A stretch of 35,081 bases of DNA from Streptomyces sp. NP-1717. Lineage in GTDB: Bacteria > Actinomycetota > Actinomycetes > Streptomycetales > Streptomycetaceae. The translations under genes were made by a program, and so were the position numbers. Under the pieces are notes generated by a model. That model did not search any database, was not told the origin of the DNA, and saw only the letters and a program-made list of their open reading frames with translations. Positions 1 to 8,023 of this stretch are shown here, one piece after another. The DNA lies in NCBI RefSeq assembly GCF_022695985.1, contig NZ_JAAPBF010000058.1, positions 1 to 35,081 of the forward strand, written 5' to 3'. Position 1 is the first letter of the stretch; the number at the start of each line of letters is the position of its first letter.

Positions 1-87
1 AGGGCCTGAGCCGTACCTCAGACCGAGTCCCCCGCGAGGCGTACCCCTCCGGGGGCGCCACCTCGAGAACACGGCCGCACCGGCCAC

Positions 88-118
88 CCCCGGCGCCGGA
101 CCCGCTCCGGCGCCGGGG
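88..118 (-). terminator. Hairpin terminator of the XRE regulator gene
   Basis: A perfect 13-bp inverted repeat (arms 88-100 and 106-118, loop 5 nt) lies about 30 nt beyond the stop codon of the minus-strand regulator gene. It has no clear T-tract, as is common for Streptomyces terminators. The remaining bases 1-87 hold no coding region I can support. Confidence 0.7.
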
Positions 119-148
119 ACCGTGCGCGGCGTGCTCACCCCGGCGTCC

Positions 149-976
149 TCAGCCCAGCGCCGACATCAGGTACTTCGCCGTTGCGGGATCGGCCGGCAGG
201 AACGTCTCGATCGCCAGCTCCGCGACCGTCACGTCCATCGGCGTGTTGAACGTCGAGATCGACGACAGGAAGGTCAGCACCTGCCCCCCGTGCTCGATCC
301 GCAGCGGCAGGGCGAAGGTCCCCAGCGCGAACGCCGCCGCGTCGTCGGGATCCCCGGCCCCCTCCGGCCCGTCGTCGACTCCCTCGGGCGGCGGATACGC
401 GGCGACTTCCTCGTACAGCGCGCGCAGCTCCTCGGAGCGGGCGAGCGCGATCTGCCGCTCCATCTGGTGCAGCAGATGGAGCCGCCACTGCCGGAAATTG
501 CGGATACGCGGCGCGGCCCCCTCCGGATGCAGGATGGCCCGCATCGCGTTCACCGGCGGCACCAGCAGATGGTCGGGCACGCCTTCCATGAGCAGGGCGA
601 GGCCCCGATTGGCCGCCACCAGCGTGTACGTTCCGTCCACGACGAGGGCCGGATACGGCTCGTACCCCCGCAGCAGTCGCTCCAGCCCTTCCCGCACCAC
701 CGCCATCGACGGGTCGTCCATCGAGGTCTCGGTGAACCGCGGCGCGTAGCCGGCCGCCAGTAGCAGCGTGTTGCGCTCCCGCACCGGTACGTCCAGGTGC
801 TCCGCGAGCCGCAGGACCATCTCCTCGCTCGGCCGGGACCTGCCCGTCTCGACGAAGCTGATGTGACGGGCGGAGGAGTCGGCGCGCAGGGCCAGCTCCA
901 GCTGGCTGATCCGCCGCTGTTCACGCCAGCCCCTGAGGAGCGGACCGACCTCGGTGACGGGTGCGCGAGATGTCAT
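149..976 (-). CDS. XRE-family transcriptional regulator with MmyB-like ligand-binding domain
   Basis: 275 residues. The N-terminal part (about 10-70) is a classical helix-turn-helix, with the run SQLELALRADSSARHISFVE and then SRPSEEMVLRLAEHLDVPV. The rest (about 100-270) matches the MmyB-like domain of actinobacterial regulators, recognisable from YPALVVDGTYTLVAANRGL and the FALPLRIEHGGQVLTFLSSI region. Such proteins usually bind a small hydrophobic ligand and often control a neighbouring oxidoreductase or their own gene. The ATG at 976 is preceded by TACCGT six bases upstream and has no ribosome site, so the mRNA may be leaderless. The gene diverges from transketolase across 204 bp, but a regulatory link is only a guess. 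Ligand and targets are unknown. Confidence 0.88.
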   Translation of the reverse strand: MTSRAPVTEVGPLLRGWREQRRISQLELALRADSSARHISFVETGRSRPSEEMVLRLAEHLDVPVRERNTLLLAAGYAPRFTETSMDDPSMAVVREGLERLLRGYEPYPALVVDGTYTLVAANRGLALLMEGVPDHLLVPPVNAMRAILHPEGAAPRIRNFRQWRLHLLHQMERQIALARSEELRALYEEVAAYPPPEGVDDGPEGAGDPDDAAAFALGTFALPLRIEHGGQVLTFLSSISTFNTPMDVTVAELAIETFLPADPATAKYLMSALG

Positions 977-1180
977 ACGTGGACGGTAGCCGGGTCCGGG
1001 ACGGCGCCCGCCCCGGACCCGGTGTTCTGCGGGCTCCTCCCAGGTGGGGCAATCTGGTTGTCAAGGGGCGAAACATGACGTGACTCCCGTTTGCCGCAGC
1101 TGTCCCCGGGCACGCGGCCGGCCGGGAAGTCCGCCGTCCGCCCGTCCGGCCGCACCCGGTCGTATCCGGTGAGGAGTGAC

Positions 1181-3025
1181 ATGCGTAGCGAACTACTGAC
1201 AGAACTGGCACAGCAGCTCAGGGTGGACTCGGTCCGGGTCGCCGACATGGCGGGCTCCGGGCATCCGACCTCGTCCATGTCAGCGGCCGACCTCGCCGCC
1301 GTACTGCTGGCCAATCACCTCACCTACGACTTCGACCGGCCCGACCACCCGGGGAACGACCGGCTGATCTTCTCCAAGGGGCACGCGTCACCCCTGCTGT
1401 ACTCCATGTTCCTCGCGGCCGGTGCCGTGGACGAGTCGGAGTTCCGCACCTACCGCCGGCAGGGCAGCCGGCTCGAAGGCCACCCCACGCCCCGGCTGCC
1501 CTGGGTGGACGTCGCGACCGGCTCGCTCGGGCAGGGCCTGCCCGTGGGCGTCGGCATGGCGCTGGCCGGGCAGCGGCTGGGCAAGGTCCCGTACCGGGTC
1601 TGGGTGCTCTGCGGTGACAGCGAGATGGCCGAGGGCTCGATCTGGGAGGCCGCCGAGCATGCCGGATACCAGCACCTCGACTCGCTGACGATGATCGTCG
1701 ACGTGAACCGGCTCGGCCAGCGCGGCCCCACCCGCCACGAGCACGACCTCGGCGCGTACACCCGCAGGCTGCACGCCTTCGGCTGGCACACCATCGAGGT
1801 CGACGGCCATGACATCGACGCGATCGATGCGGCCTGCAACGAGGCCCGTTCGACCGTCGGCGAGCCCACGGCGATCATCGCCGCCACCAGGAAGGGCCGG
1901 GGAGTCGCCGCCGTCGAGGACAAGGAGGGCAGGCACGGCAAGCCCCTGCCGGACGCGGCGAGCGCCATCGAGGAGCTGGGCGGCCGGCGGAACCTGCGGG
2001 TCGAGGTGCGCAAGCCCGACGCGGCGGCCACCGAACCCCGAACCGAGGTCGGCCATCTGAACCTGCCGCGCTTCGACGTGGGCGACGAGATCGCCACCCG
2101 TGACGCCTACGGCCAGGCCCTGACCGCGCTCGGCTCCGCCCGCGGCGACATCGTGGCGCTCGACGGCGAGGTGGGCGACTCGACCCGTACCGAGTTCTTC
2201 TCGAAGGAGCACCCCGAGCGGTACTTCGAGCTCTACATCGCCGAGCAGCAGCTGGTGGCCGCCGCGATCGGCATGCAGGCGTGCGGCCAGATCCCGTACG
2301 CCTCCACCTTCGCGGCCTTCCTCACCCGGGCCCACGACTTCCTGCGGATGGCGACGGTCGGCCGGGCGTCCATCAGCGTCGTCGGCTCGCACGCCGGGGT
2401 CTCCATCGGCCAGGACGGGCCCTCCCAGATGGGCCTCGAAGACCTCGCGATGTTCCGTGCCCTGCACGGCAGTACGGTGCTCCAGCCCTGCGACGCCAAC
2501 CAGACGACCCGGCTCGTCGCCGCGATGGCCGAACTGGAGGGCGTCTGCTACTTGCGCACACTGCGCGGGAAGACACCGGTGCTCTACGGCCCCGACGAGC
2601 AGTTCCCGGTCGGCGGCAGCAAGGTGATCCGGCACTCCATCGACGACCGGATGACGCTCGTGGGCTCCGGCGTCACCGTCCACGAGTGCCTCAAGGCGGC
2701 CGACCTGCTGGCCGCCGAGGGCATCACGGTGCGGGTCATCGACATGTACTCGATCAAACCGGCCGACGAGGTCACCCTCCAGGCCGCCGCGGCCGACACT
2801 GGCTGTCTGATCACGGTGGAGGACCACCACCCGCAGGGCGGCCTCGGCGACGCCGTCGCGGAGGTGTTCTCCGACGGCAGGCCGGCGCCCCGGCTGGTGC
2901 GTCTCGGCGTACGGAACATGCCGGGCTCCGCGACCCCGGCCGAGCAGCTGCGCGCCGCGGGCATCGACGCCGACTCGATCGCCGCCGCCGTGAAGCTCCT
3001 GACGGGCACCGCCGTGGTGCGCTGA
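1181..3025 (+). CDS. tkt: Transketolase
   Basis: 614 residues from the ATG at 1181, which follows a GAGGAG ribosome site; the open frame extends upstream to 1091 without one. It is a thiamine-diphosphate enzyme that moves two-carbon ketol units between sugar phosphates in the pentose phosphate pathway, in the cytoplasm. Visible landmarks are GSGHP (25-29), SKGHAS (65-70), the ThDP/Mg motif GDSEMAEG with its Asn near 176, and the catalytic Glu near 355 in LYIAEQQ. The length and motifs resemble the shorter, animal-like transketolases of about 620 residues rather than the 660-700 residue TktA type, so it may be a second isozyme. No other pentose-phosphate gene is adjacent; a PfpI protein follows after 52 bp and may be co-transcribed. 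Confidence 0.93.
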   Translation: MRSELLTELAQQLRVDSVRVADMAGSGHPTSSMSAADLAAVLLANHLTYDFDRPDHPGNDRLIFSKGHASPLLYSMFLAAGAVDESEFRTYRRQGSRLEGHPTPRLPWVDVATGSLGQGLPVGVGMALAGQRLGKVPYRVWVLCGDSEMAEGSIWEAAEHAGYQHLDSLTMIVDVNRLGQRGPTRHEHDLGAYTRRLHAFGWHTIEVDGHDIDAIDAACNEARSTVGEPTAIIAATRKGRGVAAVEDKEGRHGKPLPDAASAIEELGGRRNLRVEVRKPDAAATEPRTEVGHLNLPRFDVGDEIATRDAYGQALTALGSARGDIVALDGEVGDSTRTEFFSKEHPERYFELYIAEQQLVAAAIGMQACGQIPYASTFAAFLTRAHDFLRMATVGRASISVVGSHAGVSIGQDGPSQMGLEDLAMFRALHGSTVLQPCDANQTTRLVAAMAELEGVCYLRTLRGKTPVLYGPDEQFPVGGSKVIRHSIDDRMTLVGSGVTVHECLKAADLLAAEGITVRVIDMYSIKPADEVTLQAAAADTGCLITVEDHHPQGGLGDAVAEVFSDGRPAPRLVRLGVRNMPGSATPAEQLRAAGIDADSIAAAVKLLTGTAVVR

Positions 3026-3077
3026 CGAAGGACGCGGAAGAGCGTCGAACCGGAGAGCACAGAAGGAGTGAGAACCC

Positions 3078-3611
3078 ATGCGCGTCGCGTTTCTGATGGC
3101 ACCGGAGGGAATCGAGCAGGTCGAGCTGACCGAGCCCTGGCAGACGGTGGCCGACGCCGGTGGTGAGCCCGTCCTCGTCTCGACCCGCCCCGGTGAGGTG
3201 CAGGCCTTCAACCACCTGGACAAGGCCGACACCTTCCCGGTGGACGCGACGGTGGCCGACAGCGCGGTCGACGGCTTCGACGGACTCGTCCTGCCCGGCG
3301 GCGTGGCCAACCCGGACGCGCTGCGGACGGACAAGGGGGCGGTCGCCTTCGTGAAGGGGTTCTTCGACGCGGGCAAGCCGGTCGCGGCGATCTGCCACGC
3401 CCCCTGGACGCTGGTGGAGGCCGACGTGGTGCGCGGCAGGACCCTGACCTCCTGGCCGAGCCTGCGGACGGACATCCGCAACGCGGGCGGTACCTGGGTG
3501 GACGAGCAGGTCCAGATCTGCACCGACGGTCCGAACACGCTCGTCACCAGTCGCAGGCCCGACGATCTGAAGGCGTTCGACTCGGTCTTCATCGACGTCT
3601 TCGACGCCTGA
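3078..3611 (+). CDS. PfpI/DJ-1 superfamily protein (type 1 glutamine amidotransferase-like)
   Basis: 177 residues, about the normal length of the PfpI family. The nucleophile elbow is AAICHAPW (Cys106, His107), and Glu13 in EGIEQ is the conserved acid near the cysteine. LVLPGGVANPD is the usual strand-turn before the active site. Family members are described as intracellular proteases, glyoxalase/deglycase-like enzymes or chaperones, so the activity cannot be fixed from sequence. AAGGAG stands 10 bp before the ATG. The gene lies 52 bp after transketolase and 124 bp before a DUF5133 gene and a ferritin, a setting that suggests a stress or repair role (inference). Confidence 0.9.
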   Translation: MRVAFLMAPEGIEQVELTEPWQTVADAGGEPVLVSTRPGEVQAFNHLDKADTFPVDATVADSAVDGFDGLVLPGGVANPDALRTDKGAVAFVKGFFDAGKPVAAICHAPWTLVEADVVRGRTLTSWPSLRTDIRNAGGTWVDEQVQICTDGPNTLVTSRRPDDLKAFDSVFIDVFDA

Positions 3612-3735
3612 GGATTCATCACAGGATGTGCCCGTTTGCGCACACCGCGCGATCGGCGCAGTGTTGACGAGCCGGACAACGTCTGTCGGGCGACCGCCCG
3701 GGCAGCCGGGCCGACCTCGGGATCGGGAGACGAGC

Positions 3736-4008
3736 ATGCTTCTGCCGGACAAGGCCCGGCTCGCCCAGCTTCTGCGCCGCTACCGGGTCTGGGAGCAGCT
3801 GGTCCTCCAGGAGCCGCACAACTCCGTGCGCAGGCGGCGGCTGGACGACGCCGCCTACACCCTCTGCGTGCTGATGGGGCACCGCACCGCGCATGAGGCG
3901 ATCCGTGCGGCGGAGTCGTACCTCGGCAGAAGTCATCGGGGTGTGCGGGCACGCAGAGCCGCCCGGGCGCGCAGGGCGACGGAAAACTCCGGGGCCGGCG
4001 AATTCTGA
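3736..4008 (+). CDS. DUF5133 domain-containing small protein
   Basis: 90 residues from the ATG at 3736, which has GGGAGA just upstream; the frame is open from 3628 but without a start signal. The opening MLLPDKARLAQLLRRYRVWE is typical of the DUF5133 proteins common in Streptomyces. The C-terminal third is a basic Arg/Ala-rich tail (GVRARRAARARRAT), suggesting contact with nucleic acid or membrane, but the function is unknown. It has no transmembrane segment or signal peptide. A ferritin gene follows 44 bp downstream on the same strand. Confidence 0.75.
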   Translation: MLLPDKARLAQLLRRYRVWEQLVLQEPHNSVRRRRLDDAAYTLCVLMGHRTAHEAIRAAESYLGRSHRGVRARRAARARRATENSGAGEF

Positions 4009-4052
4009 GACCCGGCGGACATCAGCAGCGGAAAGAAAGGGCGTGAACGGGC

Positions 4053-4601
4053 ATGGCCGAATTCCTCACCGACATCCAGACGATTCGCGAACGCGCGCGC
4101 GAGGAGATCGCGAAAGGCCCGGTGACGGATGCCTACGGGGCGGATCTCGGCCGTGTCCTCCAGGTCCTGAACGAGGCGCTGGCCACCGAGATCGTCTGCA
4201 CCCTGCGCTACAAGAGGCACTACTACACGGCGACGGGGCTGTACGCGGAGCCGGTCGCCGCGGAGTTCCTGGAGCACGCGGGGGAGGAGCAGCAGCACGC
4301 CGACAGGCTGGCCGAGCGGATCGTACAGCTCGGTGGTGAGCCCGACTTCAACCCGGAGACGCTGACCAGGCGCTCGCACGCGGAGTACGACGCGAGCCTG
4401 GACCTGATCGAGATGATCAAGGAGGACCTGGTCGCCGAGCGCGTCGCCATCGCGGCGTACACGGAGATCGCGCAGTGGCTCGGGACCGGTGACCCCACCA
4501 CACGCCGCATCTTCGAGGATCTGCTCGCGCAGGAGGAGGAGCACGCGGACGATCTGCGCGGACTGCTGGAGCGGCTGCCGGGCAGCGCCAGGACGTCCTG
4601 A
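4053..4601 (+). CDS. Ferritin-like protein (bacterioferritin-type four-helix bundle, probably haem-less)
   Basis: 182 residues. Two EXXH-containing helical pairs give the di-iron signature: Glu46 (ALATEI), EEQQH with His82, Glu129 (VAERVAI), and EEEHADDL with His164. This is the ferroxidase layout of bacterioferritins and Dps-like ferritins, which store iron or detoxify iron and peroxide in the cytoplasm. Classical bacterioferritin has a haem-ligand Met just after the second ferroxidase Glu; here that place is Gln (EQQH), so haem binding is unlikely. About 45 residues precede the first iron-binding helix, more than in classical Bfr. It may be co-expressed with the DUF5133 gene upstream and converges with the surface-protein gene downstream. 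Confidence 0.88.
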   Translation: MAEFLTDIQTIRERAREEIAKGPVTDAYGADLGRVLQVLNEALATEIVCTLRYKRHYYTATGLYAEPVAAEFLEHAGEEQQHADRLAERIVQLGGEPDFNPETLTRRSHAEYDASLDLIEMIKEDLVAERVAIAAYTEIAQWLGTGDPTTRRIFEDLLAQEEEHADDLRGLLERLPGSARTS

Positions 4602-4624
4602 CCGGACAGCGCCGCCGGTCATGA

Positions 4625-4641
4625 CACCGCCGTCGGCGGTG
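4625..4641. terminator. Short hairpin between convergent genes
   Basis: Perfect 7-bp arms around a 3-nt loop (CACCGCC GTC GGCGGTG), between the ferritin stop (4601) and the convergent surface-protein stop (4687). It could serve as a bidirectional terminator. Confidence 0.5.
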
Positions 4642-4686
4642 GTTCGGCCTTCGGCCGGCAGTCGTCGGCGGTGGTCGCCCGGTGGG

Positions 4687-5307
4687 TCAGTTACCCACGG
4701 TGCGGCGCTTGCGCGCGGCCCACGTGATGCCCGCACCGGCGACGAGTATGACGGCCGCGGCGCCCGCGATCAGCGGGGTCGTGCTGGAGGAGCCCGTCTC
4801 GGCGAGGTCGTCACCCGCGGGGCTCGGCTGCGACGACGGCACGGCGGCGGCGGTCGTCTTGCTCGGCTCCGGCTCCGGCTTCGGCTCCTCCGCGGGCGGC
4901 GTCGGCTCGCCCGGAGGCGTCGTCGACGGCTCGGGCTCGGGCTCGGTGCCTTCGCAGACCGGCGCGGTCTTGGTGTCGTTGAGCGAACCGTCGTTGCCCG
5001 AACCGTCCACCACCACGAGGTTGAGCTTCAGTTCCTTCGTGTGCTCGGGCAGTTCGATCTTCTTGTGGAACTCGCCACCGAACTTCTCGGTGGGCAGCAG
5101 CTCCTTGCCGTCGACGGTCAGGGTCACCGTGTTCTCGGCGTCGGCGGTGTAGTTGACGAGATCGACGCTCACCTCCGAGCAGGTCACGGCCCAGGCCGGG
5201 GTGTGCGCCACCGCCGGGCCGGCGAAGAGGCCGACGCCGAGCGCGCTCGCCGCCGCGACCGTCACGAGCGCCCCGGGGCGTCGCCACGATCTGTTGAATA
5301 CAGTCAC
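4687..5307 (-). CDS. Sortase-anchored surface protein with LAETG signal
   Basis: 206 residues from a GTG with GGAGGA five bases upstream. Order: basic start, hydrophobic signal segment with probable cleavage after AVA (about residue 34), a folded region of about 90 residues containing two Cys (TCSEV and PVCEG), a Pro/Glu/Thr/Lys-rich stalk (about 125-160), then LAETG (168-172), a hydrophobic helix and the tail RKRR. LAxTG with this tail is the substrate signal of actinobacterial class E sortases, so the product should be covalently attached to peptidoglycan. No sortase lies in the window. The ectodomain resembles many Streptomyces LAETG proteins of unknown role; I cannot assign a function. 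It diverges from the secreted dehydrogenase gene across 275 bp. Confidence 0.87.
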   Translation of the reverse strand: MTVFNRSWRRPGALVTVAAASALGVGLFAGPAVAHTPAWAVTCSEVSVDLVNYTADAENTVTLTVDGKELLPTEKFGGEFHKKIELPEHTKELKLNLVVVDGSGNDGSLNDTKTAPVCEGTEPEPEPSTTPPGEPTPPAEEPKPEPEPSKTTAAAVPSSQPSPAGDDLAETGSSSTTPLIAGAAAVILVAGAGITWAARKRRTVGN

Positions 5308-5582
5308 TGAAATCCTCCGCGGGAACTGCGCCGGCCGGGATGGCGGCGCGCGCGCACATTACCGCCATTCGAGGCCCACTTCGCACACACCCCTGCCGAC
5401 TTGACCGTCCCATGGGGCTGTTGTGCCCGAAATCGATGCCCACGCCACTTTGCTCGCTCCCGGCCCCTTGCCCTGCCCTTGTCTCGTTTGTAACTTGGCG
5501 CGGATGCTTCGTAGGAAGCGCTTTCTGTTCGGTCCGGGGCACGCTGCCGGGCCGTACCGTCCGAGCCGATGAGGTGAGCGGG

Positions 5583-7040
5583 ATGCCCAAGCCCGGAACA
5601 ACAGGCGGAAGACGACTGGCCATTGCGGCGGGGGTGCTGCTGATGGCGCTTCTCGTGCCACCGGCCGCGGCGCGGGAGGACGGGCCGATCGCCGATCCGC
5701 TGCCCGATCCCACGCTCTCCGAAATTGGCCTGGTTCTTGACGAATTCTCGACCCTCCCCAAGTCCGCACCGGTACCGCCACCGACCGACGACCGGCTCAA
5801 GCGCTGGGCCAGGATCAACTTCGTCGGCGAAGTCCCGGACGGCTCGGGCCGGTTGTACGTCCCCGACCTCAACGGCAAGCTGCATCTGCTGGACGACGCG
5901 GGCGCGCCCACCGAGTACCTGGACGTCGGCGCCGCCTTCGGCCCCGACTTCTGGTCCCACCAAGGGCTCGGCAGCGGCTTCGGATTCGTTGCCTTCCACC
6001 CGGAGTTCGCCGACAACGGCAAGTTCTACACCGTCCACACCGAGGCCAGGGACGCGCTCAAGAAGCGTCCCGACCTGCCCTCCGGCGGAGTCACGGTTGT
6101 CCACAGCGTCGTCACGGAGTGGACGGCCGACGACCCGGCCGCCACGACCTTCGACGGCTCGCGCCGCGAGGTGATGCGGCTCGGCTTCCAGAGCACCATC
6201 CACGACATCCAGGAGATCAACTTCAACCCCAACGCCCGCCCCGGCGACGAGGACTACGGGCTGCTCTACATCGCGGCCGGTGACGGCGGAGCGGGCTGGC
6301 GCAGCTCCGTGCCGCAGGATCTGTACGTACCGCAGGGCAAGATCCTGCGCATCGACCCGGGCGGCCACAACGGCCCCGGCGGCAAGTACGGCATCCCGCC
6401 GTCCAACCCCTTCGTGCACCGCCAGTACGTGCTCGGCGAGATCTACGCGTACGGCTTCCGCGACCCGCACCGCTTCAGCTGGGACTCCGCGGGCAGCGGC
6501 CAGATGTTCGTCGGGAACATCGGAGAGCACCGCGTCGAGTCCGTCTACGACGTCAGGGCCGGTGACAACCTCGGCTGGAGCGACCGCGAGGGGCCCTTCG
6601 AGTACCGCAAGGAGGGGAACCCGACCTGTGGCGTCTACCAACTCCCCGAGAACGACGAGCAGTACGGCTACACCTATCCGGTCGCGGCCTTCGACCACGT
6701 ACCGCCGCCCGCCACACCGTGCGCCGACAGCGGCAACGCGCTGATCGGCGGCTTCGTCTACCGGGGCGCGGAGATCCCGGAGTTGCGGGGCAAGTACGTC
6801 TACGGCGAGGGCGTCGGCGGCCGGATCTTCTACTCCGAGGTGGCGGACATGCGCCGTGGCGGGCCGCTCGCCGAGGTGCACCAGTTCAAGGTCCTCGACG
6901 CGGCGGGCGCGACGACGTCGATGGCGGACCTGGCGGGGGACAGGCGGGTCGACCTCCGTTTCGGTACGGACCGCGCGGGTGAGCTGTACGTACTCGCCAA
7001 GGCCAACGGGAAGATCTGGAAGGTGACCGATGCGCGCTGA
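5583..7040 (+). CDS. Secreted glucose/sorbosone dehydrogenase family protein (six-bladed propeller)
   Basis: 485 residues from ATG 5583, preceded by GAGGTGAGCGGG; the longer open frame back to 5340 lacks a ribosome site and would bury the signal peptide. A signal peptide (basic, then LAIAAGVLLMALLVPPAAA) is followed by a beta-propeller typical of the GSDH/sorbosone dehydrogenase family: GFVAFHPEFADNGKFYTVHT, LLYIAAGDGG, GKILRIDPGG, AYGFRDPHRFSWD, GEHRVESVYDV and GLYVLAKANGKIWKV-like terminal blades. Characterised members oxidise sugars with PQQ; whether this one binds PQQ cannot be seen. The last 11 bases overlap the next gene, so the two are translationally coupled and probably act together outside the cell. 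Confidence 0.85.
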   Translation: MPKPGTTGGRRLAIAAGVLLMALLVPPAAAREDGPIADPLPDPTLSEIGLVLDEFSTLPKSAPVPPPTDDRLKRWARINFVGEVPDGSGRLYVPDLNGKLHLLDDAGAPTEYLDVGAAFGPDFWSHQGLGSGFGFVAFHPEFADNGKFYTVHTEARDALKKRPDLPSGGVTVVHSVVTEWTADDPAATTFDGSRREVMRLGFQSTIHDIQEINFNPNARPGDEDYGLLYIAAGDGGAGWRSSVPQDLYVPQGKILRIDPGGHNGPGGKYGIPPSNPFVHRQYVLGEIYAYGFRDPHRFSWDSAGSGQMFVGNIGEHRVESVYDVRAGDNLGWSDREGPFEYRKEGNPTCGVYQLPENDEQYGYTYPVAAFDHVPPPATPCADSGNALIGGFVYRGAEIPELRGKYVYGEGVGGRIFYSEVADMRRGGPLAEVHQFKVLDAAGATTSMADLAGDRRVDLRFGTDRAGELYVLAKANGKIWKVTDAR

Positions 7041-7983
7041 CCCGACGGGGCGCCGCCGCCTCGCGCTCGCACTAGCCGCCGCCTCCACCCTCCTGGTCAC
7101 GGCCTTCGTCCCGGCGGCCGGTCCCGCCGACCGGGCCGCGGGCGGGCCCTCGCACGCACCGCGTCCGGTCGCCGCGTACGACTTCGAGCACCCCGTCCCC
7201 GGTGACCCGGCCCGTGAGCGGGACCGGGGCCGGTCCGGCACCACGCTCGAACTCGTCAACGGCGGCGCCCAGTCGAGGGTGAGGGACGACGAGCGGCCCG
7301 GCCGGGTCCTGCGCACCCGGCAGGTCTCGCCGCAGACCGCCGGGACCGACGACTGGAAGGCCGGCGTGTACGGCCCGCAGGGGGTGGAGACCCTGCGCGC
7401 CTTCAACGGCGCGCGTCAGACCACCGTCATGGGCTGGTTCCGGATGACCGCCGACAATCCCGCGCCGAACTCCAACACCGCCGATCCGGACGACCGTTAC
7501 AACGCGATCGGCCTCGCCGGGATCCTCTCCGGCACCTCGCAGGGCCACGACGTCCGTGCCCTGCTCGAACTCATCACGGTCGGCGGGGAGATGAAGGTCG
7601 TCGCGCTCGGCCGCCGGGTGGACAACGGGAGTTCACAGACGTTCGCGGCCGACGCCGACTGGCGGCAGATCCTGCCGCCCGACACCTGGGTGTCACTCGC
7701 CGCGACGTTCGACTTCGACAACGGCACCATGGCGCTGTACCGCGACGGGCAGCCGCTGCCCGGTCGGCACGTCGTGGCCGGTGACCCGTGGGCGGTGGAC
7801 GGACCACCCGAACCCGACACCGCGTCGCCCACCGATCCGCGGGGCATCAAGATCGGCGGCAGCTATCCGCAGAACACCCAGGAGGGAAATCCCTGCGACT
7901 GCCGGATGGACGACCTGATGTTCTTCGACCGGGCGCTCACGCCCGCCGAGATCATGTCGCAGTACCGGCGCACGCGAGGATAA
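7030..7983 (+). CDS. Secreted LamG/concanavalin A-like domain protein
   Basis: 317 residues. An N-terminal Arg-rich segment plus hydrophobic stretch (LALALAAASTLLVTAFVPAAG) is a signal peptide. The remainder fits a single LamG (laminin G/concanavalin-like) jelly roll: VAAYDFEHP at the start, TVMGWFRM in the middle, WVSLAATFDFDNGTMALYRDG, and the typical final strand DDLMFFDRALTPAEIMSQY. Two Cys in NPCDCRMDD could pair. LamG folds bind glycans, and the 11-bp overlap with the dehydrogenase gene suggests that this protein guides or assists that enzyme on polysaccharide or cell-wall material (inference). No catalytic residues of a glycosidase were recognised. Confidence 0.8.
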   Translation: MRADPTGRRRLALALAAASTLLVTAFVPAAGPADRAAGGPSHAPRPVAAYDFEHPVPGDPARERDRGRSGTTLELVNGGAQSRVRDDERPGRVLRTRQVSPQTAGTDDWKAGVYGPQGVETLRAFNGARQTTVMGWFRMTADNPAPNSNTADPDDRYNAIGLAGILSGTSQGHDVRALLELITVGGEMKVVALGRRVDNGSSQTFAADADWRQILPPDTWVSLAATFDFDNGTMALYRDGQPLPGRHVVAGDPWAVDGPPEPDTASPTDPRGIKIGGSYPQNTQEGNPCDCRMDDLMFFDRALTPAEIMSQYRRTRG

Positions 7984-8023
7984 TGGGGCGGACGGGGCAG
8001 ACAGCCACAGTTCGGAGTCGAAC

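Noticed and set aside
1052..1180. A sigma-70 type promoter for transketolase based on TTGTCA near 1058
   Set aside because: No acceptable TANNNT lies 16-18 bases downstream, so the promoter could not be placed with confidence.
1388..3952. 854-codon open frame on the minus strand opposite transketolase and PfpI
   Set aside because: It is a high-G+C shadow: it runs antisense to two clearly recognisable genes, has Arg/Gly/Ala/His-rich content, no ribosome site and no known domain.
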